DNA from: Ramlibacter sp. Leaf400
GTDB lineage: Bacteria > Pseudomonadota > Gammaproteobacteria > Burkholderiales > Burkholderiaceae_C
Direction: 5' to 3'
Length of the DNA stretch: 33,418 bases
NCBI RefSeq assembly: GCF_001424545.1
Contig: NZ_LMQL01000011.1
Span: forward strand, 4,631-38,048
Shown here: piece by piece, positions 9,721 through 17,525 of the stretch
Layout of the letters: each line of letters opens with the position of its first letter
Position numbering within the stretch: position 1 is the stretch's first letter
The notes under the pieces: model-generated
Seen by the model: the letters and a program-made list of their open reading frames with translations, nothing else
The model's database searches: none
Told to the model about the DNA's origin: nothing
Position numbers and translations under genes: made by a program

Positions 9721-10917
9721 ATGTCTTTGTTCCAGTCCGTCGAAATGGCCCCGCGCGACCCCATCCTGGGTCTCAACGAGCAGTTCAACGCCGACACCAA
9801 CCCGCAGAAGGTCAACCTCGGCGTGGGCGTCTACTACGACGACAGCGGCAAGCTCCCCCTGCTGCAGTGCGTGCAGCGGGCGGAAAAGCAGATGATGGAA
9901 GCGCCAAAGGCGCGCGGCTACCTGCCCATCGACGGCATCGCCGCGTACGACCAAGCCGTCAGGAACCTCGTATTTGGGGCCGAAAGCGAGCCGGTCAAGG
10001 CCGGCCGCATCGCCACCGTCCAGGCCCTGGGCGGCACCGGCGGCCTGAAGATCGGCGCCGACTTCCTGCGCAAGGTGAACCCCGGCGCCAAGGTGCTGAT
10101 CAGCGACCCGAGCTGGGAGAACCACCGCGCCCTGTTCAGCCAGGCCGGCTTCACGGTCGAGACCTACCCGTACTACAACGCCGCGCGCCGCGGCATCGAC
10201 TTCGACGGCATGCTCACCGCGCTGAACATGGCGCCCGAAGGCACCGTGGTGGTCCTGCACGCCTGCTGCCACAACCCCACCGGCTACGACATCACGGCCG
10301 AGCAGTGGGACCAGGTGATCGCCGCCACCAAGGCGAAGAAGCTGGTGCCCTTCCTGGACATGGCCTACCAGGGCTTCGGCACGGGCATCACCGAAGACGG
10401 CGCGGTGATCGGCAAGTTCGTGGCCTCCGGCCAGGACTTCTTCGTGGCGACCTCGTTCTCGAAGAGCTTCAGCCTCTACGGCGAACGGGTCGGCGCCCTG
10501 TCGGTGCTGTGCGGCGACAAGGACGAAACCCACCGCGTCCTGAGCCAGCTCAAGATCATGATCCGCACCAACTACAGCAACCCGCCCATCCACGGCGCGA
10601 CCGTGGTGACGACGGTGCTGAGCGACCCCGAACTGCGCGCGCTCTGGGAGAAGGAGCTGGGCGAGATGCGCCTGCGCATCAAGCAGATGCGGCTGGCGCT
10701 GGTGGAAAAGCTCAAGGCCTCGGGCGTGAAGGAGGACATGGGCTTCATCACCACCCAGATCGGCATGTTCAGCTACTCGGGCCTGTCCAAGGACCAGATG
10801 GTGCGGCTGCGCAACGAGTTCGGCGTCTACGGCACGGACACCGGCCGCATGTGCGTGGCGGCGCTGAACAGCAAGAACATCGACTACGTCTGCCGGTCGA
10901 TCGCTTCGGTGATCTGA
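9721..10917 (+). CDS. Aromatic/aspartate aminotransferase (class I PLP aminotransferase)
   Basis: This 398-residue protein is a class I aminotransferase of the AspC/TyrB group, exchanging amino groups between aspartate or aromatic amino acids and 2-oxoglutarate. The PLP lysine is K248 in SFSKSFSLYGERVG and the cofactor-binding asparagine is N185 in HNPTG. The whole length aligns with the family, without a signal peptide. An AGAGGA element lies about 10 nt before the ATG. A TAAAAT hexamer at 9633-9638 could be its -10, giving a leader of about 75 nt, but no good -35 is visible. AspC and TyrB specificity cannot be separated from sequence alone. It converges on the dioxygenase gene with a 16-bp gap. 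Confidence 0.95.
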   Translation: MSLFQSVEMAPRDPILGLNEQFNADTNPQKVNLGVGVYYDDSGKLPLLQCVQRAEKQMMEAPKARGYLPIDGIAAYDQAVRNLVFGAESEPVKAGRIATVQALGGTGGLKIGADFLRKVNPGAKVLISDPSWENHRALFSQAGFTVETYPYYNAARRGIDFDGMLTALNMAPEGTVVVLHACCHNPTGYDITAEQWDQVIAATKAKKLVPFLDMAYQGFGTGITEDGAVIGKFVASGQDFFVATSFSKSFSLYGERVGALSVLCGDKDETHRVLSQLKIMIRTNYSNPPIHGATVVTTVLSDPELRALWEKELGEMRLRIKQMRLALVEKLKASGVKEDMGFITTQIGMFSYSGLSKDQMVRLRNEFGVYGTDTGRMCVAALNSKNIDYVCRSIASVI

Positions 10918-10933
10918 GGGGCGCCGGGGCCGC

Positions 10934-11767
10934 TCAGCCCCACACGATCGACCGCATCGCGATCGACGCGCCCTGGTAGCCCTCGTTGAAGAAGCGCACC
11001 GGCTCGCCCGGTTGCGCGGCGCCCGCCGCGTGCAGCAGCGGCAGGTAGTGCTCGTGGCTCGGATGCGCGAGCTGCGCCATCTCGCCCCACGACTGGAAAC
11101 GCGCCAGTTCGTCCATGTTCCCCTCTCGCACGCACTCGGCCACCTTGGCATCGAAGGCCACGGTCCAGTCGTAGGCCTGGTTCGACGGCAGGTCGCGCCG
11201 CATGGTGCGCAGGTTGTGCACCGTGTTGCCCGTGCCCACCACCAGCACGCCGCGCTCGCGCAGCGCACGCAGGCGCCGGCCCATGGCCAGGTGCCCGGCG
11301 GGCGGCTGGTCCCAGTCCAGGCTCAGCTGCACCACCGGGATCTGCGCCGAGGGGAACATGGGCTTGAGCACGGACCAGCTGCCGTGGTCCAGGCCCCACT
11401 CGGCCTTGTCGACGCCGGCGCCAAGGAACCGGGCGATCTCGCCCGCCGCGGCCGGAGCGCCCGGCACCGGGTACTGCTGCGCGAAGAGCTCCGCCGGAAA
11501 CCCGCCGAAGTCGTGGATGGTCTTGGGCCGCTCCATGCCGGTCAGCCACCAGCCGTGGGTGAGCCAATGGGCGGAGATGCAGAGGATCAGCTGCGGCACC
11601 GGCCAGCGCGGGCCGAACTCGAGACCCAGGGATTGCCAGCTGCGGCGCCACTCGTTGTCCTCGATGGCATTCATCGGGCTGCCGTGGCCGATGAACATCG
11701 CGGGCATCCGCGGGCTGGGCCGCAGGCTCTGCAAGGAAAGTGACAGGTCGGATTCCTCGGAGGTCAT
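10934..11767 (-). CDS. ygiD: LigB-family extradiol dioxygenase (4,5-DOPA dioxygenase, YgiD-like)
   Basis: This 277-residue protein belongs to the class III extradiol ring-cleavage dioxygenases, YgiD/DODA branch. These are single-domain metal enzymes shown in some members to cleave L-DOPA. Candidate metal and catalytic histidines are H28 (FIGHGSPMN), H67 (ISAHW), H128 (LDHGSW) and H184 (NTVHNL). The later HPSHEHYLPLL segment is also typical. I chose the ATG at 11767; the frame extends to a TTG at 11821 without family support. It is divergent from phaZ with a 178-bp gap and has no aromatic catabolic neighbours, so its true substrate is unknown. Confidence 0.88.
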   Translation of the reverse strand: MTSEESDLSLSLQSLRPSPRMPAMFIGHGSPMNAIEDNEWRRSWQSLGLEFGPRWPVPQLILCISAHWLTHGWWLTGMERPKTIHDFGGFPAELFAQQYPVPGAPAAAGEIARFLGAGVDKAEWGLDHGSWSVLKPMFPSAQIPVVQLSLDWDQPPAGHLAMGRRLRALRERGVLVVGTGNTVHNLRTMRRDLPSNQAYDWTVAFDAKVAECVREGNMDELARFQSWGEMAQLAHPSHEHYLPLLHAAGAAQPGEPVRFFNEGYQGASIAMRSIVWG

Positions 11768-11811
11768 GGGTTCTTGGTTGACAGAAGCTTGCTGAAAATT
11801 CCCGCAAATCG

Positions 11812-11920
11812 TGCACTGCAAAACGGCGACGATGCCGCTGGTCGGAAGAAGCGTCCCAATCGGCGCCTTCGGGTTTTATGGATGAGCACCGGGACTGCAG
11901 GACTGATATATTGCATCGCA
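11812..11920. promoter_or_regulatory. TGCAnTGCA-like dyads in the ygiD/phaZ intergenic region
   Basis: The 178-bp divergent region holds TGCACTGCA at 11812-11820 and the near match TGCATCGCA at 11912-11920. The second lies just after a TATATT hexamer (11907-11912) that could be a -10 for phaZ. Short TGCA dyads of this kind resemble operators I remember for the PHA-granule regulator PhaR in Burkholderiales, but I cannot confirm this here. Functional role is inferred from position. Confidence 0.3.
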
Positions 11921-11945
11921 CCATTCCCTTTGGGGGCCACAGCAC

Positions 11946-13289
11946 ATGCTCTACCATATTTACGAAGCCCAACGTTCGCTGATGGAACCCTTCGCCGACT
12001 TCGCTCAGGCGGCGGCAAAACTCTACAGCAACCCCCTCACCCTCTTTGGCCAGAACCCGCTCGCGCAGCGCGCTTCCGCCGCGTACGAGCTGGTGTACCG
12101 CCTGTGGAAGGACTACGAGAAGCCCCAGTTCGACATCAAGACCGTCGAAGTCGACGGCATCGACGTCGTCATCCATGAAGGCGTGGAGCTGGACAAGCCC
12201 TTCTGCGAACTGCGCCGCTTCAAGCGCTTCTCGGACGATCCCGGCACGCTGGCCAAGCTCAAGTCGCAACCGGCCGTGCTGGTGGTGGCCCCGCTTTCGG
12301 GCCATTACGCCACCCTGCTGCGCGACACGGTGCGCAGCCTGCTGGCCGACCACAAGGTCTACATCACCGACTGGAAGAACGCCCGCACGGTGCCGCTGGA
12401 AAAAGGCGAGTTCCACCTGGACGACTACGTCAACTACGTGCAGGACTTCATCCGCCACCTGCAAGGCACCTACGGCAACTGCCACGTGATCAGCGTGTGC
12501 CAGCCCACCGTGCCGGTGCTCGCGGCGGTGTCGCTGATGGCTTCGCGCGGCGAGGTCACGCCGCTGACGATGACCATGATGGGCGGCCCCATCGACGCCC
12601 GCAAGTCGCCCACCGCGGTGAACAACCTGGCGATGAACAAGAGCTTCGAATGGTTCGAGAACAACGTGATCTACCGCGTTCCGACCAGCTTCCCCGGTGC
12701 CGGCCGCCGCGTGTACCCGGGCTTCCTGCAGCACACCGGTTTCGTGGCGATGAACCCCGACCGCCACCTGTCCAGCCACTACGACTACTTCAAGCACCTG
12801 GTCGCCGGCGACGACGACAAGGCCGAGGGGCACCGCCAGTTCTACGACGAGTACAACGCCGTGCTCGACATGGACGCCGACTACTACCTGGAGACCGTTC
12901 GCACCGTGTTCCAGGAGTTCGCCCTGGTCAACGGCACCTGGGACGTGATCAGCGAGGACGGCGAGCTCGAGCGGGTCAAGCCGCACGACATCACGACCAC
13001 CGCGCACCTGACCATCGAAGGCGAGCTGGACGACATCTCCGGCGCCGGCCAGACCGAAGCGGCGCACGAGCTTTGCTACAACGTGCCCAAATCGCGCCAG
13101 AAGCACATCGAGGTCGAGGGGGCCGGCCACTACGGCATCTTCTCGGGCCGCAAGTGGCGGGAGATCGTCTACCCCGAGGTGCGCGCGTTCATCGCCCGCT
13201 TCAATGACGGGGCGGTCGTGCCCACCGCGCAACGCACGGCGCCGGCCAAGGTGTCGGCCCGCAAGAAGGCGGTCGAGCCGGCGGCCTGA
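11946..13289 (+). CDS. phaZ: Intracellular polyhydroxyalkanoate (PHB) depolymerase
   Basis: This 447-residue alpha/beta hydrolase mobilises intracellular PHB granules and is of the PhaZ1 type known from Cupriavidus necator. The nucleophile is a cysteine, C185, in the elbow SVCQPTVP, as is characteristic of this depolymerase type. The acid is expected in the GELDDISG region and the base in GAGHYGIFSG. There is no signal peptide, in line with a cytoplasmic granule enzyme. The C-terminus ends in a lysine/alanine-rich tail. The ATG at 11946 fits the family start; no strong Shine-Dalgarno is seen. PHB degradation yields acetoacetate/acetyl-CoA and, from 3-hydroxyvalerate units, propionyl-CoA, which the operon at 21510-29608 could consume. 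Confidence 0.95.
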   Translation: MLYHIYEAQRSLMEPFADFAQAAAKLYSNPLTLFGQNPLAQRASAAYELVYRLWKDYEKPQFDIKTVEVDGIDVVIHEGVELDKPFCELRRFKRFSDDPGTLAKLKSQPAVLVVAPLSGHYATLLRDTVRSLLADHKVYITDWKNARTVPLEKGEFHLDDYVNYVQDFIRHLQGTYGNCHVISVCQPTVPVLAAVSLMASRGEVTPLTMTMMGGPIDARKSPTAVNNLAMNKSFEWFENNVIYRVPTSFPGAGRRVYPGFLQHTGFVAMNPDRHLSSHYDYFKHLVAGDDDKAEGHRQFYDEYNAVLDMDADYYLETVRTVFQEFALVNGTWDVISEDGELERVKPHDITTTAHLTIEGELDDISGAGQTEAAHELCYNVPKSRQKHIEVEGAGHYGIFSGRKWREIVYPEVRAFIARFNDGAVVPTAQRTAPAKVSARKKAVEPAA

Positions 13290-13330
13290 TCGCCCGGCCG
13301 GCCGAAGGCGCCCCGCCCGGAGTCTTTGCC

Positions 13331-13987
13331 ATGTCCGATCTCGCGGCGCGGCTGCACGCCGCGTTGCCGCAGACGCAGTGCACGCGCTGCGGCTATCCCG
13401 ATTGCGAGTCCTACGCCCGGGCCATGGCCGAGGGCGAGGCGCAGATCAACCAGTGCCCGCCCGGCGGCGCAGAAGGCATCGCCCGGCTGGCCGCCCTCAC
13501 CGGCCGCCCCCCGCTGCCGCTCAACCCGGCCAACGGCCTGGAAGGTCCTCGCACCGTCGCCGTGATCGACGAGGCCTGGTGCATAGGCTGCACCCTCTGC
13601 CTGAAGGTCTGCCCCACCGACGCCATCCTGGGCGTGCACAAGCGCATGCACACGGTCGTCGAGCCGTACTGCACGGGCTGCGAATTGTGCGTGCCGGTGT
13701 GCCCGGTCGACTGCATCTCGCTGGAGAACGTCACCGGCGACCGCACCGGCTGGCAGGCATGGGATGCCGAACAGGCCGGGCTGGCGCTGGACCGCTACGA
13801 GGCGCGCAAGCAGCGCCTGGCGCGCGAACAGGTCGAGCAGCAGGACCGCCTGGAGCGCAAGGCCGAGGCCAAGCTCGCCGACCTGCCGGCCCACACCCAC
13901 GGGGCCGAGGGCGCGGAAGCCGATCGCAAGCGCGCCATCATCGAAGCGGCCCTGGCCCGGGCGAAGGCGCGGCGGGGGAAGTCTTGA
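13331..13987 (+). CDS. rnfB: RnfB/RsxB-like ferredoxin, orphan (no other Rnf genes)
   Basis: This 218-residue protein has the arrangement of RnfB/RsxB electron-transport subunits without the N-terminal membrane helix. An Fe-S domain has C17, C20, C25 and C42. Two [4Fe-4S] ferredoxin motifs follow at C84/C87/C90/C94 and C114/C117/C120/C124. The C-terminal 80 residues are a charged, probably coiled-coil tail. No rnfA, C, D, G or E genes lie nearby, so it is not part of an encoded Rnf complex here. Such stand-alone RnfB proteins are common in Burkholderiales. A GGAG lies about 8 nt before the ATG. It follows phaZ by 41 bp and could share its transcript. Confidence 0.88.
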   Translation: MSDLAARLHAALPQTQCTRCGYPDCESYARAMAEGEAQINQCPPGGAEGIARLAALTGRPPLPLNPANGLEGPRTVAVIDEAWCIGCTLCLKVCPTDAILGVHKRMHTVVEPYCTGCELCVPVCPVDCISLENVTGDRTGWQAWDAEQAGLALDRYEARKQRLAREQVEQQDRLERKAEAKLADLPAHTHGAEGAEADRKRAIIEAALARAKARRGKS

Positions 13988-13988
13988 G

Positions 13989-14086
13989 AACAGAACACAG
14001 AGGCACAGAGGCACAGAGGCAAGGGGAGGACTCCTTTAATGGAAACCTCTGTGTGCCTCTGTGCCTCCGTGCCTCTGTGTTCTGTT
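13989..14086. repeat. 33-bp inverted repeat built from CACAGAGG units, between convergent genes
   Basis: The left arm (13989-14021) and right arm (14054-14086) are complementary over 33 bp with one mismatch (14068). The left arm contains three exact tandem copies of CACAGAGG (13996-14019). The right side contains the complement CCTCTGTG at 14046, 14056 and 14072, and a variant CCTCCGTG at 14064. The 32-bp spacer holds a second small hairpin (GGAG/CTCC). It lies 2 bp after the rnfB stop and 7 bp after the CBS gene stop (minus). It could act as a bidirectional terminator or be a small mobile repeat. Confidence 0.9.
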
Positions 14087-14092
14087 CCCGGT

Positions 14093-14533
14093 TCACCCGC
14101 CGCCGACGTCGTTCACCTGCTCGTTGAACTCCGCCAGGCCCATCGCGGCGCCCACCTCGCGCGGCAGCGCGTCGCGCGCCGAGAACACGCCCAGGATGCG
14201 GCCCCCGCCCACCACCGGCAGGTGCCGGAAGCCGCGCTCCAGCATGATCAGCACGGCCTCGGACACCGGCAGCTCGGGCCGCACGCAGATCGGCTGGGGC
14301 GTCATCACCTCGCGCACCGGCGTGTGGGCCGGATCGAGGGCGCGGGCCAGCACCCGCGTCATCAGGTCGCGCTCGGTGAGGATGCCCAGCAGCTTGTCGG
14401 GCGGCTCCATCACCAGCACGCTGCCGCAGCTCGCCCGGGTCATCATGCAGGCCGCCTCGTAGACGGACGCGTCGGGACCGACGCGCACCACGTGCTTGTG
14501 CGACATCGACTGGAACACGGTGCGTTCGCTCAT
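14093..14533 (-). CDS. CBS-domain pair protein
   Basis: This 146-residue protein consists almost wholly of two CBS domains, at about residues 9-65 and 75-130, and no catalytic domain. The GILTERDLM and GVFSARDAL segments are the typical ends of CBS motifs. CBS pairs bind adenosyl ligands such as AMP, ATP or SAM and usually regulate partner proteins. A GGAGG Shine-Dalgarno precedes the ATG. It lies 86 bp downstream of korB in the same direction, so it may be a co-transcribed energy sensor for the 2-oxoacid oxidoreductase, though the link is positional only. Confidence 0.9.
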   Translation of the reverse strand: MSERTVFQSMSHKHVVRVGPDASVYEAACMMTRASCGSVLVMEPPDKLLGILTERDLMTRVLARALDPAHTPVREVMTPQPICVRPELPVSEAVLIMLERGFRHLPVVGGGRILGVFSARDALPREVGAAMGLAEFNEQVNDVGGG

Positions 14534-14594
14534 GGGGCACCTCCTGGATGGCCCGCGCCGGGGCCGGGGCTGCGCGCCTGCGCAGGGTTGCCGC

Positions 14595-14636
14595 TGCGCT
14601 AGCGCAGCGATGCGTTGCGCTAGCGCAGCGATGCGT
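14595..14636. repeat. 21-bp tandem duplication across the korB stop codon
   Basis: Positions 14595-14615 and 14616-14636 are identical and adjacent. Each contains the palindrome TGCGCTAGCGCA. In the minus-strand korB frame the unit is seven codons that end NASLR and stop. The duplication therefore leaves two in-frame TAG stops 21 nt apart (14620-14622 and 14599-14601). The palindromes may also form hairpins in the korB-CBS gap. Confidence 0.93.
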
Positions 14637-15675
14637 TCAGCTTCTGCAGGGCGGCCGCGCCGGGACACAGGTCCGGCTCGCCCAGCACGTTGAGCGGGCG
14701 GTCGCTGGTGTTCAGCGCGGTGTGCAGGTCGGTGGCCAGCGGGTCCACGTACAGAAGCCCCGTGACCACCTCGCCCCGCGCCTGGTGTTCCTGCATGTAG
14801 GCCATGGCCTGACCGCGGTCGGTCGGGTCGTAACCGGCATGCAGGCTGCGAAGCCGCAGCAGGGTGCCGTCGTGCTGCCGCACGTCGACCGCCTCGCCCG
14901 GCCCGTAGTCGGCCGTGATCTCCTCGCGGCCGGTGATGAAGTCGATGCGGCTGACCGACTCGTTGTGCTCGCGCACGTAGTCGTAGCTCTTGGTGCTGCC
15001 CGGGTGGTTGTTGAAGGCCACGCAGGGGCTGATCACGTCGATGAAGGCCGCGCCCCCGTGCTGCAGCGCGCCCTTGACCAGCGGCACCAGCTGCTCCTTG
15101 TTCCCGGAAAAGGCACGGGCGACGAAGGTGGCGCCCAGCTGCAGCGCCAGCCCGACGAGGTCGACCGGGCTGTCGCTGTTGATGACGCCCTTCTTGCTCT
15201 TGGAGCCCTGGTCGGCCGTGGCCGAGAACTGCCCCTTGGTCAGGCCGTACACGCCGTTGTTCTCCACGATGTAGGCCATGCGCACGCCGCGCCGCATCGC
15301 GTGCGCGAACTGGCCCAGGCCGATGGAGGCCGAATCCCCGTCGCCCGACACGCCCAGGTACAGCAGCTCGCGGTTGGCCAGGTTGGCACCGGTCAGCACG
15401 CTGGGCATGCGGCCGTGCACGGTGTTGAAGCCGTGCGAAGCACCCAGGAAGTAGTCCGGCGTCTTGGAGCTGCAACCGATGCCCGAGAGCTTGGCGACGC
15501 GGTGCGGCTCGATGTCCAGCTCCCAGCAGGCCTGGATGATGGCGGCCGAGATCGAGTCGTGGCCGCAGCCCGCGCAGAGCGTGGAGATCTTGCCCTCGTA
15601 GTCGCGCCGGGTGTAGCCGACGCGGTTCCTCTCCAGCGTGGGATGGCGCAGGGGCGGCTTGGCGATGTAGGTCAT
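14620..15675 (-). CDS. korB: 2-oxoacid:acceptor oxidoreductase beta subunit (ThDP-binding)
   Basis: This 351-residue protein is the thiamine-diphosphate subunit of a 2-oxoglutarate-type 2-oxoacid oxidoreductase, which decarboxylates a 2-oxoacid to the acyl-CoA. It has the GDGDSASIG ThDP motif (111-119) followed by the VENNGVYGL segment. Candidate [4Fe-4S] cysteines are C34 and C37 (LCAGCGHD) and C68 (GIGCSS). The start ATG overlaps the stop of the alpha subunit gene (ATGA). The C-terminus ends at the first of two in-frame TAG codons created by a 21-bp duplication. Substrate (2-oxoglutarate or pyruvate) cannot be fixed from sequence alone, but the overall look is Kor-like. Confidence 0.93.
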   Translation of the reverse strand: MTYIAKPPLRHPTLERNRVGYTRRDYEGKISTLCAGCGHDSISAAIIQACWELDIEPHRVAKLSGIGCSSKTPDYFLGASHGFNTVHGRMPSVLTGANLANRELLYLGVSGDGDSASIGLGQFAHAMRRGVRMAYIVENNGVYGLTKGQFSATADQGSKSKKGVINSDSPVDLVGLALQLGATFVARAFSGNKEQLVPLVKGALQHGGAAFIDVISPCVAFNNHPGSTKSYDYVREHNESVSRIDFITGREEITADYGPGEAVDVRQHDGTLLRLRSLHAGYDPTDRGQAMAYMQEHQARGEVVTGLLYVDPLATDLHTALNTSDRPLNVLGEPDLCPGAAALQKLNASLR

Positions 15676-17525
15676 GGCTGCAGCTCCGTGGCGTGGCGGG
15701 CGGGCATGCGCGTGGCGGGCGTCGCCTGCACGTGGCGCAGGATGGCCGAGGTGATGAAGCGCGCGGTGATCGGCGTGCCGTCGTAGTGCAGCACCTTCAC
15801 CAGCCGGGCGGGGTCGATCTCCAGCTCGTTGACCAGCAGGGTGCGCATCTGCGCGTCGCGGTTCTGCTCGACCACGAAGACCTGGTCGTGCGCCGCGATG
15901 AACGCGGCCACGCTGTCGGGGAACGGGAAGGCGCGCAGCCGCATCGCGTCCACCTGCACGCCCTGCGCCGTGAGCACGTCCAGCGCCTCGGCCATCGCCG
16001 GGCTGGTGGAGCCGAAGTACAGCACGCCCAGCCGCGTCGGCGCCGCGGCCGTCCGCACCACCGGTTGCGGCACCAGGTCCGCCGCGGTGCGGAACTTGCG
16101 CAGCAGCCGTTCCACGTTGTAGAGGTAGTCGGGCCCGCGCTCGGAGTAGCGCGCGTATGGGTCGCGCGTGGTGCCGCGGGTGAAGTAGCTGCCGCGCGTC
16201 GGGTGCGTGCCCGGCAGGGTGCGCCAGGGGATGCCGTCGCCGTCCACGTCCTTGTAGCGGCCGAAGTCCTTGCCGGCCTCCAGTTCGTCGGCCGTCATCA
16301 CCTTGCCGCGGTCGAAGCCGCGCCCCTCCTCCCAGGCGAAGGGCCGGCACAGGCGCTGGTTCATGCCGATGTCCAGGTCGGTCATCACGAACACCGGCGT
16401 CTGCAGGCGGTCGGCCAGGTCGAGCGCCGCCGCCGAATGCTCGAAGCATTCGTGCGGGTCCTCGGGGAACAGCAGGATGTGCTTGGTGTCGCCGTGCGAG
16501 GCGTAGGCGCAGGCCAGCACGTCGGCCTGCTGGGTGCGCGTGGGCATGCCGGTCGAAGGGCCGCCGCGCTGCACGTTGATGATGGTGACGGGGATCTCGG
16601 CGAAGTAGGCCAGGCCGATGAACTCCGTCATCAGCGAGACGCCGGGGCCCGAGGTGGCCGTGAAGGCTCGCGCGCCGTTCCACCCGGCCCCGACCACCAT
16701 GCCGATGGACGCGATCTCGTCCTCGGCCTGCACGATGGCGTAGCGGTTCTGCCCGGTGGCCGGATCGACCCGGAACTTGGCGCAGTACTTCTGGAAGGCT
16801 TCGGCCACCGACGAAGACGGCGTGATCGGGTACCAGGCCGCCACCGTCGCCCCGCCGTAGACGCAGCCCAGCGCCGCGGCGCTGTTGCCGTCCACGAAGA
16901 TGCCGTCGCGCACCTTGTCGGCGCGCCTCACGTGCAGGCCGATCGGCGGCTTGAGGTGCTCGCTGGCGAAATCGCGGCCCAGGTGCAGCGCCTGCACGTT
17001 GGAGGCCAGCAGCTTCTCCTTGCCGCGGTACTGCTCGCCGAACAGCTTCTCGATCACCTGGGGCTCGATCTCCAGCAGCACCGACAGCGCGCCCACGTAC
17101 ACGATGTTCTTGAACAGCTGGCGCTGGCGCGGGTCGCTGTAGACGGCGTTGCAGATCTCGGTGAGCGGCATGCCGATCACCGAGATGTCGGGGCGGAACT
17201 TCGACGGCGGCAGCGGCCGCGTGCTGTCATAGAACAGGTAGCCGCCGGGCTCGAGCTCGGCCACGTCGGCGTCCCAGGTCTGCGGGTTCATCGCCACCAT
17301 CATGTCGATGCCGCCGCGCCGGCCCAGCCAGCCGGCTTCGCTCACCCGCACCTCGTACCAGGTGGGCAGGCCCTGGATGTTGCTGGGGAAGATGTTGCGC
17401 GGGCTGACCGGCACGCCCATGCGCAGGATGGCCTTGGCGAACAGCTCGTTGGCCGACGCCGAGCCGGAGCCGTTGACGTTGGCGAACTTGACGACGAAGT
17501 CGTTGACGGCTTCGATGGGCTTCAT
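15672..17525 (-). CDS. korA: 2-oxoacid:acceptor oxidoreductase, fused gamma-alpha subunit
   Basis: This 617-residue protein fuses the gamma domain (about residues 10-195, with GSGSASANELFAKAI near its start) to the alpha domain (from about 215). The alpha domain shows the conserved WYPITPSS and TATSGPG segments of pyruvate/2-oxoglutarate:ferredoxin oxidoreductases. This fusion is typical of Kor enzymes in aerobic and facultative bacteria. The ATG at 17525 overlaps the stop of the upstream FAD/Fe-S gene and its own stop overlaps korB, both as ATGA, so the three proteins are translationally coupled and probably form one complex. Confidence 0.93.
   Translation of the reverse strand: MKPIEAVNDFVVKFANVNGSGSASANELFAKAILRMGVPVSPRNIFPSNIQGLPTWYEVRVSEAGWLGRRGGIDMMVAMNPQTWDADVAELEPGGYLFYDSTRPLPPSKFRPDISVIGMPLTEICNAVYSDPRQRQLFKNIVYVGALSVLLEIEPQVIEKLFGEQYRGKEKLLASNVQALHLGRDFASEHLKPPIGLHVRRADKVRDGIFVDGNSAAALGCVYGGATVAAWYPITPSSSVAEAFQKYCAKFRVDPATGQNRYAIVQAEDEIASIGMVVGAGWNGARAFTATSGPGVSLMTEFIGLAYFAEIPVTIINVQRGGPSTGMPTRTQQADVLACAYASHGDTKHILLFPEDPHECFEHSAAALDLADRLQTPVFVMTDLDIGMNQRLCRPFAWEEGRGFDRGKVMTADELEAGKDFGRYKDVDGDGIPWRTLPGTHPTRGSYFTRGTTRDPYARYSERGPDYLYNVERLLRKFRTAADLVPQPVVRTAAAPTRLGVLYFGSTSPAMAEALDVLTAQGVQVDAMRLRAFPFPDSVAAFIAAHDQVFVVEQNRDAQMRTLLVNELEIDPARLVKVLHYDGTPITARFITSAILRHVQATPATRMPARHATELQP

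Noticed and set aside
10884..13232. A 782-codon open frame on the minus strand opposite phaZ and ygiD
   Set aside because: It lies antisense to phaZ and only its last part overlaps ygiD in another frame. Long antisense frames are expected in GC-rich genes, and the product is low-complexity with no family features.
13989..14086. CACAGAGG repeats as a CRISPR array
   Set aside because: The units are 8 bp with no spacers, arranged as two inverted arms, and no cas genes are present.
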